From: Streptomyces pluripotens
GTDB lineage: Bacteria > Actinomycetota > Actinomycetes > Streptomycetales > Streptomycetaceae
Direction of reading: 5' to 3'
DNA length: 64,000 nt
Assembly (NCBI RefSeq): GCF_000802245.2
Contig: NZ_CP021080.1
Coordinates: 6,696,001-6,760,000 of the forward strand
Of this stretch, positions 20,746 to 29,998 are shown piece by piece. The position numbers were made by a program, and so were the translations under genes. Position 1 is the stretch's first letter. Every line of letters starts with the position of its first letter. The notes below the pieces were generated by a model. It was not told the origin of the DNA, did not search any database, and saw only the letters and a list, made by a program, of their open reading frames with translations.

Positions 20746-21278
20746 CCCGGCCACCCCAGCCTCCCCAGTGGTTTGTCCGACGGCGCGCACCCTAGTGCGA
20801 GGAGAAGGCTGTTGTCACGACTCCCCACCCGCGCGGAGCTGTAGATGCCCCGCTGTACAGGGGCGAAACGGTCAGGGCGGGCCGGGCGGCGTCGTGCGGA
20901 CCGCGACCGGACTCGGACATCCTGAGCCGTTGAGGCCGGCGACTTCCGCTCGCGGGCCCGCGCGACTACCCGCCGTGCGGGGCGGTTCGCCGGTCCGGCC
21001 CCCGACGCCCCGGGCACCACCGAGGAAGCTGCTTCCCCGGGCGGTTCCCGTTCGTTCCGCGCACCCCGGCGCACAGCGGTCCGCCCATGTGAGCGGGCAA
21101 CGCGCAGGCCGTGACGCAGCACGTGCCGGCCGGAGGACAGTCCGGCGGTGTGTGCGCGGATCATGCCGAAGGCGTGGACCGCACTCCCCCCGAACGGGGT
21201 CACCGAAGATCGCTCACCTGCCGACCTTCGAAGTAGAGTTGGGGCGGCAGGAGGTCGGCGGCGGGAGGGGAGGACGCG
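20746..21278. other. gene-free interval
   Basis: No gene or repeat that I can support. The right end contains GGAGGGGAGG, the ribosome site of the next gene. Confidence 0.35.
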
Positions 21279-22184
21279 GTGAAGCGTTTCGAGCGACTGG
21301 GGCAGATCCGTCGACTGGACCCGGTGGCGGACGCGTGGGAGATCTACCGGCTCAGCGTGGCGTTCGAATTCCCCTGGGACTACACGCGCGCCCTGGAACT
21401 GGCCCTCTACCGCACGTACGCCGTGCCGAGCATCGGGCGGTTGCTCGCGCGGACCGCGGAGCTGACCGAGCGCTCGCAGAAGCGCTACGACGACACCGCC
21501 CTGCTCCTCGACACCGTCCTGGAACACGGCTTCGCCGGCGAGGAAGGACGCACGGCGATCCGCCGCATCAATCAGATGCACCGCAGTTACGACATCAGCG
21601 ACGACGACATGCGTTACGTGCTCAGCACGTTCGTCGTGATGCCCCGGCGCTGGATCGACACCTACGGCTGGCGGCGGCTGTCCCGGCACGAGGTCGTCGC
21701 CTCTGCCGAGTACTACCGCACCCTCGGCCGCCACATGGGCATCCCCGGCATCCCGGACACCTACGAGGAGTTCGAAGCGCTCCTTGACGCCTACGAGGAG
21801 GCCCATTTCGGCCGGGACGAGCAGGCGCGGCAGGTCTCCGACGCCACTCTCGCCCTGATGACGTCCTGGTATCCGCGTCCCCTGGCGCCGCTGCTGCATA
21901 CGGCGACGCTCGCCCTGCTCGACGAGTCGCTGCTGCGTGCCTTCCGCTATCCGGTGCCCGGTGCTGCCACCACCGCGTGGGTGCGCCGCGCCGTACGGAC
22001 GCGTGGCCGGCTCGTCCGGCTGCTGCCACCGCGCCGCACCCCGCACTTCGCGCGCCAGAACTGGGAGATCAAGGGGTACCCGAACGGCTACCAGGTGGCC
22101 GACCTGGGCACCCGCCCGGTTCCCGGGCTGCGCGGCTGCCCGGTACGCCACCCGGACAACTCAGCGACCGGCGCCGCCGAGTGA
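21279..22184 (+). CDS. oxygenase MpaB-family (DUF2236) protein
   Basis: This 301-residue protein resembles the DUF2236/MpaB/latex-clearing-protein-like group, which are heme b oxygenases or uncharacterised relatives. Seen: FPWDYTRALELALYRTYAVPSIGRLL at the N-terminus, RRINQMHRSYDISDDDMRYVL (the conserved His-containing helix), and TFVVMPRRWIDTYGWRRLS. It starts with GTG behind GGAGGGGAGG. It is monocistronic. Heme binding is inferred from the family and is not certain for this member. Confidence 0.8.
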   Translation: MKRFERLGQIRRLDPVADAWEIYRLSVAFEFPWDYTRALELALYRTYAVPSIGRLLARTAELTERSQKRYDDTALLLDTVLEHGFAGEEGRTAIRRINQMHRSYDISDDDMRYVLSTFVVMPRRWIDTYGWRRLSRHEVVASAEYYRTLGRHMGIPGIPDTYEEFEALLDAYEEAHFGRDEQARQVSDATLALMTSWYPRPLAPLLHTATLALLDESLLRAFRYPVPGAATTAWVRRAVRTRGRLVRLLPPRRTPHFARQNWEIKGYPNGYQVADLGTRPVPGLRGCPVRHPDNSATGAAE

Positions 22185-22621
22185 GGCGATGGGTGTCGCG
22201 CAGCCAAGCGAGTCCCACCCGGCTCATCGCACGGGAGACGGTGAGAACGTCAAGCCGGACGGGGTCGTCCCTCTTCCCGGCGCGTAGCGGCCGGTCGCCT
22301 TCGTAGCTCGTCGGCCCGCCACGAACGGCCCGGCCGGCGTCCCGGCAGGGCCGCCTGGGCGGCGAGGTCTCCAGATACCGGGGAACGCGGGCGGAGTGAA
22401 CCGCCTGTTCTTGCCAGTGGTCTTGCGCCGCCCCGACTCGCCCAGCGGGCGCTTCAGTCCGCGCCCAGGCGAACCTCGGTGTACGGCGCGCGCCGCCACA
22501 GCGCCGGGGGCGGCGGCGCGCACCATCGGTCCGGCCTTCTCCAGACTTTCGACCGCCGGATGGAGCGTGCTCCCAGCAGCGGGCCGTAAACGGCCGGTGA
22601 GCGCGGTGGTGCGGCACGATG
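22185..22621. other. gene-free interval between convergent genes
   Basis: The MpaB-like gene and the methyltransferase converge here. About 435 bases hold no gene or clear terminator hairpin that I can find. Confidence 0.35.
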
Positions 22622-23221
22622 TCAGCCCTCGCGCACCGCGAGCACGAGGAAACGTGCCTCCTCGTCTGTATAGGACGTCATGCGCCATCCCGAACGGGCC
22701 AGGACAGGGCCGAGGCTGGCCTCGGCCCGCAGGTCGTCGGGCGCGATCTGGCGGCCCTGGCGTGCCGCCAGGGCCGCGCGGCCGACGGGGTGGAACAGTG
22801 CGAGCCTGCCACCCGGCCGCACCACGCGGGCCACTTCCCTCAGGTTGTCCACCGGGCGCGGCAGATGCGAGATCAGGCCGGCTGCGAAAACGGCGTCCAG
22901 GGACCCGGATCGCAGCGGCAGCGCGCCCACGTCCGCGAGCAGCAGCCACCCGTCGCGGTCCCGGCCCGCCCGTACTGCGGCCTCCAGCATCGCCGGGGTC
23001 AGATCGGCACCGAGCACTACTCCCGATGGGCCCACCGCGGCCCGCAGCGGCGGCAGGGCGCGTCCCGTGCCGCACCCCGCGTCCAGCACGCGGTCACCCG
23101 CCTGCAGCCCGAGGTCGGAGACGGCAGCCGCGTAGGCGGGCCCGTCGTCGGGGAACCTGCGGTCCCAGTCGGCCGCCCGGGCGGCGAAGAACTCCTGGAC
23201 ATGCGTGTGGTCGTCACTCAT
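22622..23221 (-). CDS. class I SAM-dependent methyltransferase
   Basis: This is a 199-residue methyltransferase. Motif I is VLDAGCGTGRALPPL (residues 44-58), followed by the acidic end of strand 2 (VVLGADLTPAML), ADVGALPLRSGSLDAVFA and a post-I LREVARVVRPGGRLALFHP. This is the Methyltransf_11 pattern of small-molecule enzymes. The ATG at 23221 (MSDDHTHV) is taken; an ATG nine bases upstream is possible. A stable hairpin stands in its leader. Substrate unknown. Confidence 0.85.
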   Translation of the reverse strand: MSDDHTHVQEFFAARAADWDRRFPDDGPAYAAAVSDLGLQAGDRVLDAGCGTGRALPPLRAAVGPSGVVLGADLTPAMLEAAVRAGRDRDGWLLLADVGALPLRSGSLDAVFAAGLISHLPRPVDNLREVARVVRPGGRLALFHPVGRAALAARQGRQIAPDDLRAEASLGPVLARSGWRMTSYTDEEARFLVLAVREG

Positions 23222-23233
23222 GTTCCGCATGAT

Positions 23234-23251
23234 CCCGCACCGAAGTGCGGG
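23234..23251 (-). promoter_or_regulatory. CGAA-loop hairpin just upstream of the methyltransferase start
   Basis: CCCGCAC (23234-23240), loop CGAA, GTGCGGG (23245-23251): a perfect 7-bp stem 13 bases before the start codon. In mRNA it would overlap or abut the ribosome-binding region, so it may lower translation. Confidence 0.4.
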
Positions 23252-23498
23252 GCGCCTCGGTGTGCGCACCGGGTCGTCGCTGGGTCGCGAGCGCCGGGGA
23301 TGAACATTCCGGACAACTGCCGGACATCGCGCTGCGTTCCGCACCGTGCTCGTTGTGCCACCGATTGGACGCGAACCGGTCACATCAGGTGCGTTTCGGT
23401 CCAACCACCTCCAGGTGTGCCCGCGTTGTCATGATGCTGACTCCACGCCCGGACTGCCCGGACGTCGACCGCAACCGGCCCTCCCGAGAGAAGTGATC

Positions 23499-24101
23499 AT
23501 GGTCTCCGAGTACTCCGACGCCGTCGGCGACACCTCCGCCCTGGCTCTGAAGATACTGGTCGCGGGCGGATTCGGTGTCGGGAAGACGACCTTGGTCGGG
23601 GCCGTGAGCGAGATCCAGCCGCTGCGCACCGAGGAACTGCTCAGTCGAGCCGGTCAGCTCGCGGACGACACCGACGGCGTGGACCACAAGGTGACCACGA
23701 CGGTCGCCATGGACTTCGGGCGCATCACGATGCGCTCAGGCCTGTCCCTGTACCTCTTCGGCACACCGGGGCAGGACCGCTTCTGGTTCCTGTGGGAAGA
23801 GTTGTCCCGGGGAGCGCTCGGTGCCGTGGTCCTCGCGGACACCCGGCGCCTGGAGGACTGCTTCCCCGCCGTCGACTACTTCGAGCACCGGCGCATCCCG
23901 TTCGTGGTGGCCGTCAACTGCTTCGCGGGAACCCGCACCTACGGCGCTCACGAGGTCTCCCTCGCTTTGGACCTCGACCGTGGCACGCCGGTGGTGCCGT
24001 GCGACGCGCGCGACCGGGAATCGGGCAAGGAGGTGCTGATCCGGCTGGTCGAGTACGCCGGGCGGATGCACACCGCCCGGCTCCTGAACTCGGTCGGCTG
24101 A
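23499..24101 (+). CDS. CvnD-type small GTPase (conservon protein)
   Basis: This is a 200-residue Ras-like ATP/GTP-binding protein of the actinobacterial conservons. The P-loop is GGFGVGKTTLVGAVSE (residues 25-40); DDTDGVDHKVTTTVAMDFGRI is the switch I region; LYLFGTPGQDRFWFLWEEL is switch II (DxxG replaced by GTPGQ, as usual here); VAVNCF stands for the NKxD element and PCDARDR for the last motif. The ATG at 23499 is used. A conservon normally reads cvnA-B-C-D; here no cvnA or cvnC is present and a cvnB-like gene lies downstream, beyond an oppositely oriented gene. Confidence 0.85.
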   Translation: MVSEYSDAVGDTSALALKILVAGGFGVGKTTLVGAVSEIQPLRTEELLSRAGQLADDTDGVDHKVTTTVAMDFGRITMRSGLSLYLFGTPGQDRFWFLWEELSRGALGAVVLADTRRLEDCFPAVDYFEHRRIPFVVAVNCFAGTRTYGAHEVSLALDLDRGTPVVPCDARDRESGKEVLIRLVEYAGRMHTARLLNSVG

Positions 24102-24109
24102 CGGGCCGC

Positions 24110-24538
24110 TCAGGCCGCCAGATCCTTCACGGCCACCACCTTGTCGATGGTGACGCGTACCAGCAACTCCCCAGGAACGGCGTTGCGCGCGCCGTACTCC
24201 TCGGCGTGCTCCTCACCCATGTACCGGGCGGCGATCCGGGAGGCCCAGAGGCGTACCTCGTCCAGGTCCTCCGACAGCCGGGCGCGGCCGTTTAGCGTCA
24301 CGAAGTGGAATGGCGGCCTATCGTCGTCCACGCACAGAGCGACCCGCCCGTCACGGACCAGATTGCGCCCCTTCACGGTGTCCAGGCCGGTGTTGAAGAC
24401 CAATTCGTCCCCGTCCAGCAGGAACCAGACCGGAGCCACATGGGGGCTCCCATCGGCGCGAACGGTGGACAGCTTGCCGGTTCGGGTGCCCTCGGAGAGG
24501 AACGTCCGCCATTCCTCGTCGGTCATCTTCTGTGCCAT
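24110..24538 (-). CDS. PPOX-class F420-dependent oxidoreductase
   Basis: This is a 142-residue split-barrel flavin/F420-binding protein of the pyridoxamine 5'-phosphate oxidase superfamily. Seen: GTRTGKLSTVRADGSPHVAPVWF, FNTGLDTVKGRNL, RVALCVDDDRPPFHFVTLNG and ARYMGEEHAEEYG, which is the usual F420-type pattern. It is convergent with cvnD (8-base gap) and divergent from the cvnB-like gene (91-base gap). The reaction is unknown. Confidence 0.87.
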   Translation of the reverse strand: MAQKMTDEEWRTFLSEGTRTGKLSTVRADGSPHVAPVWFLLDGDELVFNTGLDTVKGRNLVRDGRVALCVDDDRPPFHFVTLNGRARLSEDLDEVRLWASRIAARYMGEEHAEEYGARNAVPGELLVRVTIDKVVAVKDLAA

Positions 24539-24629
24539 GTGTCCATCCTGCTTGCCCGGACGGCGGCCGTGGGGAAGGCTGGCGGAGAGTTCCTCCAGCC
24601 AGGGGGAGACACCGTACGGGGAGTAGGAC

Positions 24630-25043
24630 ATGGCCCAGAACCAGGGACTCGGCTGGCTCCTGGACGATCTGACCGAGCGGGTGGACCACGTGCGCCACGC
24701 GCTGGTCCTGTCGAACGACGGGCTGGTCACCGGAGCCAGCACGGGCCTGCGCCGGGAGGACGCCGAACATCTGGCCGCCGTGGCATCCGGGCTGCACAGT
24801 CTGGCCAAGGGGTCGGGGCGCCACTTCGGCGCGGGTGGCGTGCGCCAGACCATGGTCGAGTACGACGACGCCGTGCTGTTCGTCGCCGCGGCCGGTACCG
24901 GCAGTTGCCTGTGTGTGTTCAGCGGGGCCGAGGCCGACATCGGTCGGATCGCCTATGAGATGACCTTGCTCGTCAATCGCGTCGGCGAACACCTCGGTGT
25001 GGATGCCAGACAACCCGATCGGACCCCCATCGCAGACGTCTGA
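24630..25043 (+). CDS. CvnB-type roadblock/LC7 domain protein
   Basis: This is a 137-residue roadblock/LC7-fold protein, the GAP-like partner class for Mgl/Cvn GTPases. Signature: LGWLLDDLTERVDHVRHALVLS, GLVTGASTGLRREDAEHLAA, and LFVAAAGTGSCLCVF. The GGGGAG-type ribosome site and ATG at 24630 suit the family start. With CvnD nearby it may regulate that GTPase, though the usual CvnA histidine kinase and CvnC are absent. Confidence 0.88.
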   Translation: MAQNQGLGWLLDDLTERVDHVRHALVLSNDGLVTGASTGLRREDAEHLAAVASGLHSLAKGSGRHFGAGGVRQTMVEYDDAVLFVAAAGTGSCLCVFSGAEADIGRIAYEMTLLVNRVGEHLGVDARQPDRTPIADV

Positions 25044-25339
25044 ACGGGGAAGCTTCCCCAAGCCGGGAGTTATCCACAGGTGCGGCGCGAGCTACCGCAA
25101 TGTGGTTACGGTGTGTGCACGGCGAACGCAGACGGCGTGCGCCATCGACTCCACGGGGGAGTACCGCCATGCCGGCGAGCACCATCAGCCCATCCGACCT
25201 CCGTCGTCTGCGTCCCCGGGGAGCGCTTTCCCTGAATCCGGCCGCGGACGAGGCGAGTTCGACCGCGCCGCGCACCCCGGTCGCTGCCGGACCGTGCTCC
25301 GCGAGGGAGGGGAGGGGCCCACCGCGATGCGGGGCGCCA

Positions 25340-25855
25340 CGGTGACGGAACGGGTCCTGGCCGGCGCCGACACCGTGTTCCACCTCGCCGCGGCACACGG
25401 CGGCTGAGGCTACGTCGACCTGCACCAGGCGGCCTGCGCGGAGAACCTCTACCTGGACGGCCTCGTCTTCCGCACCGCGCTGAACTCCGGTGTCCGCAAG
25501 GTGGTGTTCGCCTCCTCGGGATGCGTCTGCCCCTTGCGCCTCCAGCGCGACCTCAGCGCGACCTCAGCGTGGACCTGCTGTTCACCGAGGATCTGGCGGG
25601 CCCGCTGTACGACGCCGACGGCATGTACGGACACGCCAAGCTGATGGGCGAGCTCACTCTGCGCGCCCTGCATCAGGAACACGGCTTCAAGGCCGCTTCC
25701 TGCCGCTACTTCACGATGCACGGCCCGCGCGGCATCGAGAACCACGCGGTCATCGCGATGATGGCCCGGGCCCTGATCCGGCAGAACCCCTTCGAGATCT
25801 GGGGCGACGGCACCAGGTGCGAAACTGGACATGTGCCGACGACATCGTGTCGGGC
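25340..25855 (+). pseudogene. NAD-dependent epimerase/dehydratase pseudogene
   Basis: The reading TVTERVLAGADTVFHLAAA, stop, GYVDLHQAACAENLYLDG, RKVVFASSGC, then YGHAKLMGELTLRALH (YxxxK catalytic pair), SCRYFTMHGPRGIENHAV and VRNWTCADDIVSGT is an extended SDR sugar epimerase. Three lesions exist: TGA at 25405-25407 where CGA (Arg) is expected, an 11-bp tandem duplication CGCGACCTCAG at 25546-25567 that shifts frame, and a one-base loss near 25812. The N-terminal Rossmann GxxGxxG is missing. It runs straight into a glycosyltransferase remnant. Confidence 0.85.
25546..25567. repeat. 11-bp tandem duplication that broke the epimerase gene
   Basis: CGCGACCTCAG stands at 25546-25556 and again at 25557-25567. 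Removing one copy restores LRLQRDLSVDLLFTEDL, so this is a slippage mutation. Confidence 0.8.
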
Positions 25856-25856
25856 A

Positions 25857-26375
25857 CCATCTTGGCCGGCCACACCGGACGCTGTCCGGCACTGGCGGCC
25901 ATGCGCGCCGCCGGCCACGAGGCGGTGTTCGCCGCGGACCCGATCGGGGAACCGGAGATCGAGCGGACTGCCGAACGTTACGCCGGCGCCCCGCGGATCC
26001 ACCACGTCGGCCCGCTGCTGTGGGACCCCGACTTGGACGGTGTATTCGGCCGCCGACTTGATTCGTTCGGCACGCCCGACGAGGTCCGGGTTTATCTCTC
26101 GGTCGGCGGGCGGCGCAGTCTCGGCCGTCGAGACGGCCTCGGCCGCCGTCGGCGCCGCAGACGGTGAATCCTGGGCGCTGCTGCTCGCCACCGGCCACGC
26201 GCCCGGCTCGACCTCGGTGCCGCCCGGTGCCCGGGTCCTGCTACACCGCTTCGGCGGTCTGCGGGCCGCGTCGGACTGGTTGGACGTCGTCGTCTGCCAC
26301 GGCGGCCACAGCACCGCGCTGGCCGGGCTGCTCGCCGGCAGGCCCGTCCTCGTCATCCCACCCGGAGGTCGTCTA
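25857..26375 (+). pseudogene. glycosyltransferase (GT1/MGT type) pseudogene
   Basis: The frame following the epimerase reads GHTGRCPALAAMRAAGHEAV, the conserved start of UDP-glycosyltransferase-like proteins, then PRIHHVGPLLWDPDLD and VRVYLSVGG. After a frameshift near 26110-26165 the next frame gives ESWALLLATGHAP, PPGARVLLHRFGGLRAASDW and VVVCHGGHSTALAGLLAGRP (donor-binding loop). The distance between the N- and C-terminal parts is about 60 % of a normal gene, so an internal deletion is likely. With the epimerase it is the residue of a deoxysugar or glycoside cluster. Confidence 0.8.
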
Positions 26376-26451
26376 CCGCACGGTCGGAGACACCGATGCC
26401 TTGGGTGGCGGGGTGTGACATGGGTCAGTTGAGTATCGGTAAAACCCCAAG

Positions 26452-27321
26452 TCAGCCCAGCTTGCGGAACAGCCCCTCTTGCACTACGGACACGATCAGC
26501 TGCCCCTGGAGGTTGTAGAGGCGGCCCCGGGCCAGACCGCGGCTGCCCACCGCGATCGGGGACTCCTGGTCGTACAGGAACCACTCGTCCGCGCGGAACG
26601 GCCGGTGGAACCACATGGCGTGGTCCAGCGAGGCCATGTCGAAGTTCCTGGTGCCCCAGAGAGGCTCCACCGGAATGCGGACCGCGTCCAGCAGGGTCAT
26701 GTCACTGGCGTAGGTCAGTGCGCACGTGTGGACCAGCGGGTCGTCACCGAGCGGCCCGACCGCGCGCATCCATACGGCGCTGCGCGGCTCGGCGCCCTCG
26801 ATCTCCTCGGCACTCCAGCGCAGCCGGTCGACGTACCGGATGTCGAAGGGCTGGCGGCGCGCCATCCGTTCCCACTGCTCCGGCAGGGCCCCGAGATGCT
26901 TGCGGAGCTCCTCCCTCACCGTGGGCAGCGACTCCGGATCGGGCACCACCCGGGCCGGCGGCAGCTGATGTTCGAACGGACCTTCCTCGGGCTTGTGAAA
27001 GGAGGCGGTCAGATTAAAGATCGTGCGGCCCTGCTGCACAGCCGTGACCCGACGCGTCGTGAACGACCGGCCGTCACGGACCCGTTCCACCTGGTACACG
27101 ATCGGCACGCCGGGCCGGCCCGGGCGCAGGAAGTACGCGTGCAGCGAGTGGACCGGGCGGTCACCGTCCGTGGTGCGGCCCGCAGCAACCAGTGCCTGGC
27201 CCGCCACCTGGCCTCCGAAGACCCTCTGTAGGGATTCCTGCGGGCTTCGGCCACGGAAGATGTTGACGTCGATCTGTTCCAGGTCGAGCAGGTCGACCAG
27301 TCTCTCGGCCGGGTTCGTCAT
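26452..27321 (-). CDS. tesB: acyl-CoA thioesterase II
   Basis: This is a 289-residue double-hotdog thioesterase hydrolysing acyl-CoA to free acid and CoA. FGGQVAGQALVAAGRT, HSLHAYFLRPG, TTRRVTAVQQGRTIF and ASLDHAMWFHRPFRADEWFLYDQESP (catalytic Asp region), GSRGLARGRLYN are the TesB family blocks. It is 19 bases downstream of the large helicase gene on the same strand, so the two are probably cotranscribed. Start is the ATG at 27321. Confidence 0.92.
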   Translation of the reverse strand: MTNPAERLVDLLDLEQIDVNIFRGRSPQESLQRVFGGQVAGQALVAAGRTTDGDRPVHSLHAYFLRPGRPGVPIVYQVERVRDGRSFTTRRVTAVQQGRTIFNLTASFHKPEEGPFEHQLPPARVVPDPESLPTVREELRKHLGALPEQWERMARRQPFDIRYVDRLRWSAEEIEGAEPRSAVWMRAVGPLGDDPLVHTCALTYASDMTLLDAVRIPVEPLWGTRNFDMASLDHAMWFHRPFRADEWFLYDQESPIAVGSRGLARGRLYNLQGQLIVSVVQEGLFRKLG

Positions 27322-27340
27322 CGGCGGCGTTCTCCGTTGC

Positions 27341-29854
27341 TCACAGTTGGCCGACCGCGGTGACCCGGACTACTGCACGGCCCTCGGCGTCCGAGGCCGC
27401 GAGGTCGATTTCCGCGCTGATGCCCCAGTCGTGGTCGTCATGGGGGTCGTCGAAGATCTGGCGGGCGCGCCAGAGACCGTGCTCCGGCTCTTCCTCGATG
27501 ATCAGCAGTTTGGGACCGCGAGCATCCGGACCGGTGCCGAGGTCGTCGTACTCGTCCCAGTACTTGTCCATCGCCTCGCCCCAGGCGTCGGCGTCCCAGC
27601 CGGAATCGGCGTCCATCTCACCGAGCTCCTCGACCTGGTCCAGCGCGGCCAGCTCCACCCGGCGGAACATGGCATTGCGGACCAGGACTCGGAAGGCGCG
27701 GGCGTTGGCGGTGACCGGCTTGACCTCGTCGGCTTTCTCCTGGGCCTCCTCGGCGGTCATCTCCTCCGGATTCGCGAGCTGCTCCCACTCGTCCAGCAGA
27801 CTGGAGTCCACCTGGCGGACCATTTCGCCGAGCCACTCGATCAGATCCTGCAGGTCCTCGGACTTCAGGTCGTCCGGGATGGTGTGGGCGAGGGTCTTGT
27901 AGGCACTGGCGAGGTACCGCAGCACGATGCCCTCGGTGCGGGCCAGTTCGTAGAAGGCGACCAGCTCCGTGAACGACATCGCCCGTTCGTACATGTCCCG
28001 GACGACCGACTTGGGCGACAGCGGGTGGTCGCCGACCCACGGGTGGCTCCTGCGGTAGGTGTCGTACGCGTGGAAGAGCAGTTCCTCCAGCGGCCTCGGG
28101 TAGGTGATGTCCTGGAGGCGCTCCATGCGCTCCTCGTATTCGACGCCGTCCGCCTTCATCGCGGCCACGGCCTCACCACGCGCCTTGTTCTGCTGGGCGG
28201 CGAGGATCTGCCGCGGGTCGTCCAAGGTCGACTCGACCACGGACACCATGTCCAGGGCGTACGAGGGCGACTCGGGGTCGAGGAGCTCGAAGGCGGCGAG
28301 CGCGAACGTGGACAGTGGCTGGTTGAGCGCGAAGTCCTGTTGAAGATCGACCGTGAGTCGGACGATGCGTCCCTCGGCGTCGGGCGTGTCGAGCTTCTCC
28401 ACGATTCCGCCGTCCAGCAGCGAGCGGTAGATCGCGATCGCTCGGCGGATGTGCCTGAGCTGCTGTTTGCGCGGCTCGTGGTTGTCCTCCAGGAGGTGGC
28501 GCATCGCCTCGAAGGCGTTGCCCGGGCGGGCGATCACCGAGAGCAGCATGGTGTGTGTCACACGGAACCGTGAGGTCAGTGGCTCCGGCTCCGAACCGAT
28601 CAGTTTCTGGAAGGTGTTCTCCGTCCAGGCGACAAAACCTTCCGGCGCCTTCTTGCGCACCACCTTGCGGCGCTTCTTCGGATCATCGCCCGCCTTCGCC
28701 AGCGCCTTCTCGTTCTCGATGACGTGCTCGGGCGCCTGCGCCACGACCAGTCCGGCCGTGTCGAAGCCCGCCCGTCCGGCCCGCCCCGCGATCTGGTGGA
28801 ACTCGCGGGCGCGCAGGGTGCGTACCCGGCTGCCGTCGTACTTGGTCAGGGCCGTGAACAGCACTGTACGGATGGGCACGTTGACGCCTACACCCAGTGT
28901 GTCCGTGCCGCAGATGACCTTCAGTAGACCGGCCTGCGCGAGCTTCTCCACCAGGCGCCGATACTTGGGCAGCATGCCGGCGTGGTGCACGCCGATGCCG
29001 TGCCGGACGTAACGGGAGAGGTTACGGCCGAACTTGGTGGTGAAGCGGAAACTGCCGATCAACTCGGCGATCTGGTCCTTCTCCTCGCGCGAGCACATGT
29101 TGATGCTCATCAGCGCCTGCGCCCGCTCCACGGCCTGCGCCTGTGTGAAGTGCACGATGTAGACGGGGGCCTGCTTGCTCTCCAGCAGATCGGTGAGCGT
29201 CTCGGTGAGCGGGGTGAGCTTGTACGCGTAGGACAGCGGCACCGGGCGGGTCGCGGAGCGGACCACCGAGGTGGGGCGACCCGTGCGACGGGTCAGGTCC
29301 TCCTCGAAGAAAGATACATCACCCAAAGTGGCAGACATCAGGATGAACTGCGCTTGGGGGAGTTCCAGCAGCGGAATCTGCCAGGCCCAGCCTCGATCGC
29401 CCTCGGCATAGAAGTGGAACTCGTCCATCACGACCTGACCGACATCGGCGTGCTTGCCGTCGCGCAGTGCGATCGACGCCAGTACCTCGGCGGTACAGCA
29501 GATCACGGGCGCGTCCGCGTTCACGGAGGCGTCCCCAGTGAGCATGCCGACGTTCTCGGTCCCGAAGAGCTTGCACAACTCGAAGAACTTCTCCGACACC
29601 AGCGCCTTGATCGGGGCCGTGTAGAAGGTGACTTCGTCCCGGGCCAGTGCAGCGAAGTGCGCTCCGGCGGCGATCATGCTCTTGCCGGAGCCAGTGGGTG
29701 TGGAGACGATCACGTTCGCCCCCGAGACCACCTCGATCAGCGCCTCCTCTTGGTGGGGATAGAGCGTGAGACCGCGCTCCAGCGCCCATGACTCGAAGGC
29801 TTCGTACAGGGCGTCGGGGTCGGCGGTCGGAGGCAGCTGATCGATGAGGGTCAC
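27341..29854 (-). CDS. Ski2-like DEAD/DEAH-box RNA helicase
   Basis: This is an 837-residue superfamily 2 helicase. Motifs: Q-like TLYPHQEEAL, Walker A STPTGSGKSMI, YTAPIKALVSEKFFEL, DEFHFYAE (DExH box), LMSATLGD, GIGVHHAGMLPKYR, and REFHQIAGRAGRAGFD. The C-terminal 400 residues (EWLGEMVRQVDSSLLDEWEQL, NAMFRRVELAALDQVEELGEM) form an accessory domain conserved in actinobacteria. The GTG at 29854, behind a G-rich site, is preferred to the ATG at 29914. It shares a strand with tesB and is divergent from the membrane hydrolase. RNA turnover is the likely role. Confidence 0.88.
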   Translation of the reverse strand: MTLIDQLPPTADPDALYEAFESWALERGLTLYPHQEEALIEVVSGANVIVSTPTGSGKSMIAAGAHFAALARDEVTFYTAPIKALVSEKFFELCKLFGTENVGMLTGDASVNADAPVICCTAEVLASIALRDGKHADVGQVVMDEFHFYAEGDRGWAWQIPLLELPQAQFILMSATLGDVSFFEEDLTRRTGRPTSVVRSATRPVPLSYAYKLTPLTETLTDLLESKQAPVYIVHFTQAQAVERAQALMSINMCSREEKDQIAELIGSFRFTTKFGRNLSRYVRHGIGVHHAGMLPKYRRLVEKLAQAGLLKVICGTDTLGVGVNVPIRTVLFTALTKYDGSRVRTLRAREFHQIAGRAGRAGFDTAGLVVAQAPEHVIENEKALAKAGDDPKKRRKVVRKKAPEGFVAWTENTFQKLIGSEPEPLTSRFRVTHTMLLSVIARPGNAFEAMRHLLEDNHEPRKQQLRHIRRAIAIYRSLLDGGIVEKLDTPDAEGRIVRLTVDLQQDFALNQPLSTFALAAFELLDPESPSYALDMVSVVESTLDDPRQILAAQQNKARGEAVAAMKADGVEYEERMERLQDITYPRPLEELLFHAYDTYRRSHPWVGDHPLSPKSVVRDMYERAMSFTELVAFYELARTEGIVLRYLASAYKTLAHTIPDDLKSEDLQDLIEWLGEMVRQVDSSLLDEWEQLANPEEMTAEEAQEKADEVKPVTANARAFRVLVRNAMFRRVELAALDQVEELGEMDADSGWDADAWGEAMDKYWDEYDDLGTGPDARGPKLLIIEEEPEHGLWRARQIFDDPHDDHDWGISAEIDLAASDAEGRAVVRVTAVGQL

Positions 29855-29998
29855 GCCCCCATCTTGCCTGGCCTTGTCCTTGAGAGGGGAATCGGCTGCG
29901 GGTGTGAAGATCACGGCCGCTACGCTGTGTCGCCGGCACGGCGTCAGCGCACCGGGTCAACTGGGCAGCGGCACACGAGGAATGGGGCGGGAACGGTC

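Noticed and set aside
27023..28573. 516-codon plus-strand frame over tesB and the Ski2-like helicase
   Set aside because: Antisense shadow of two well-supported genes.
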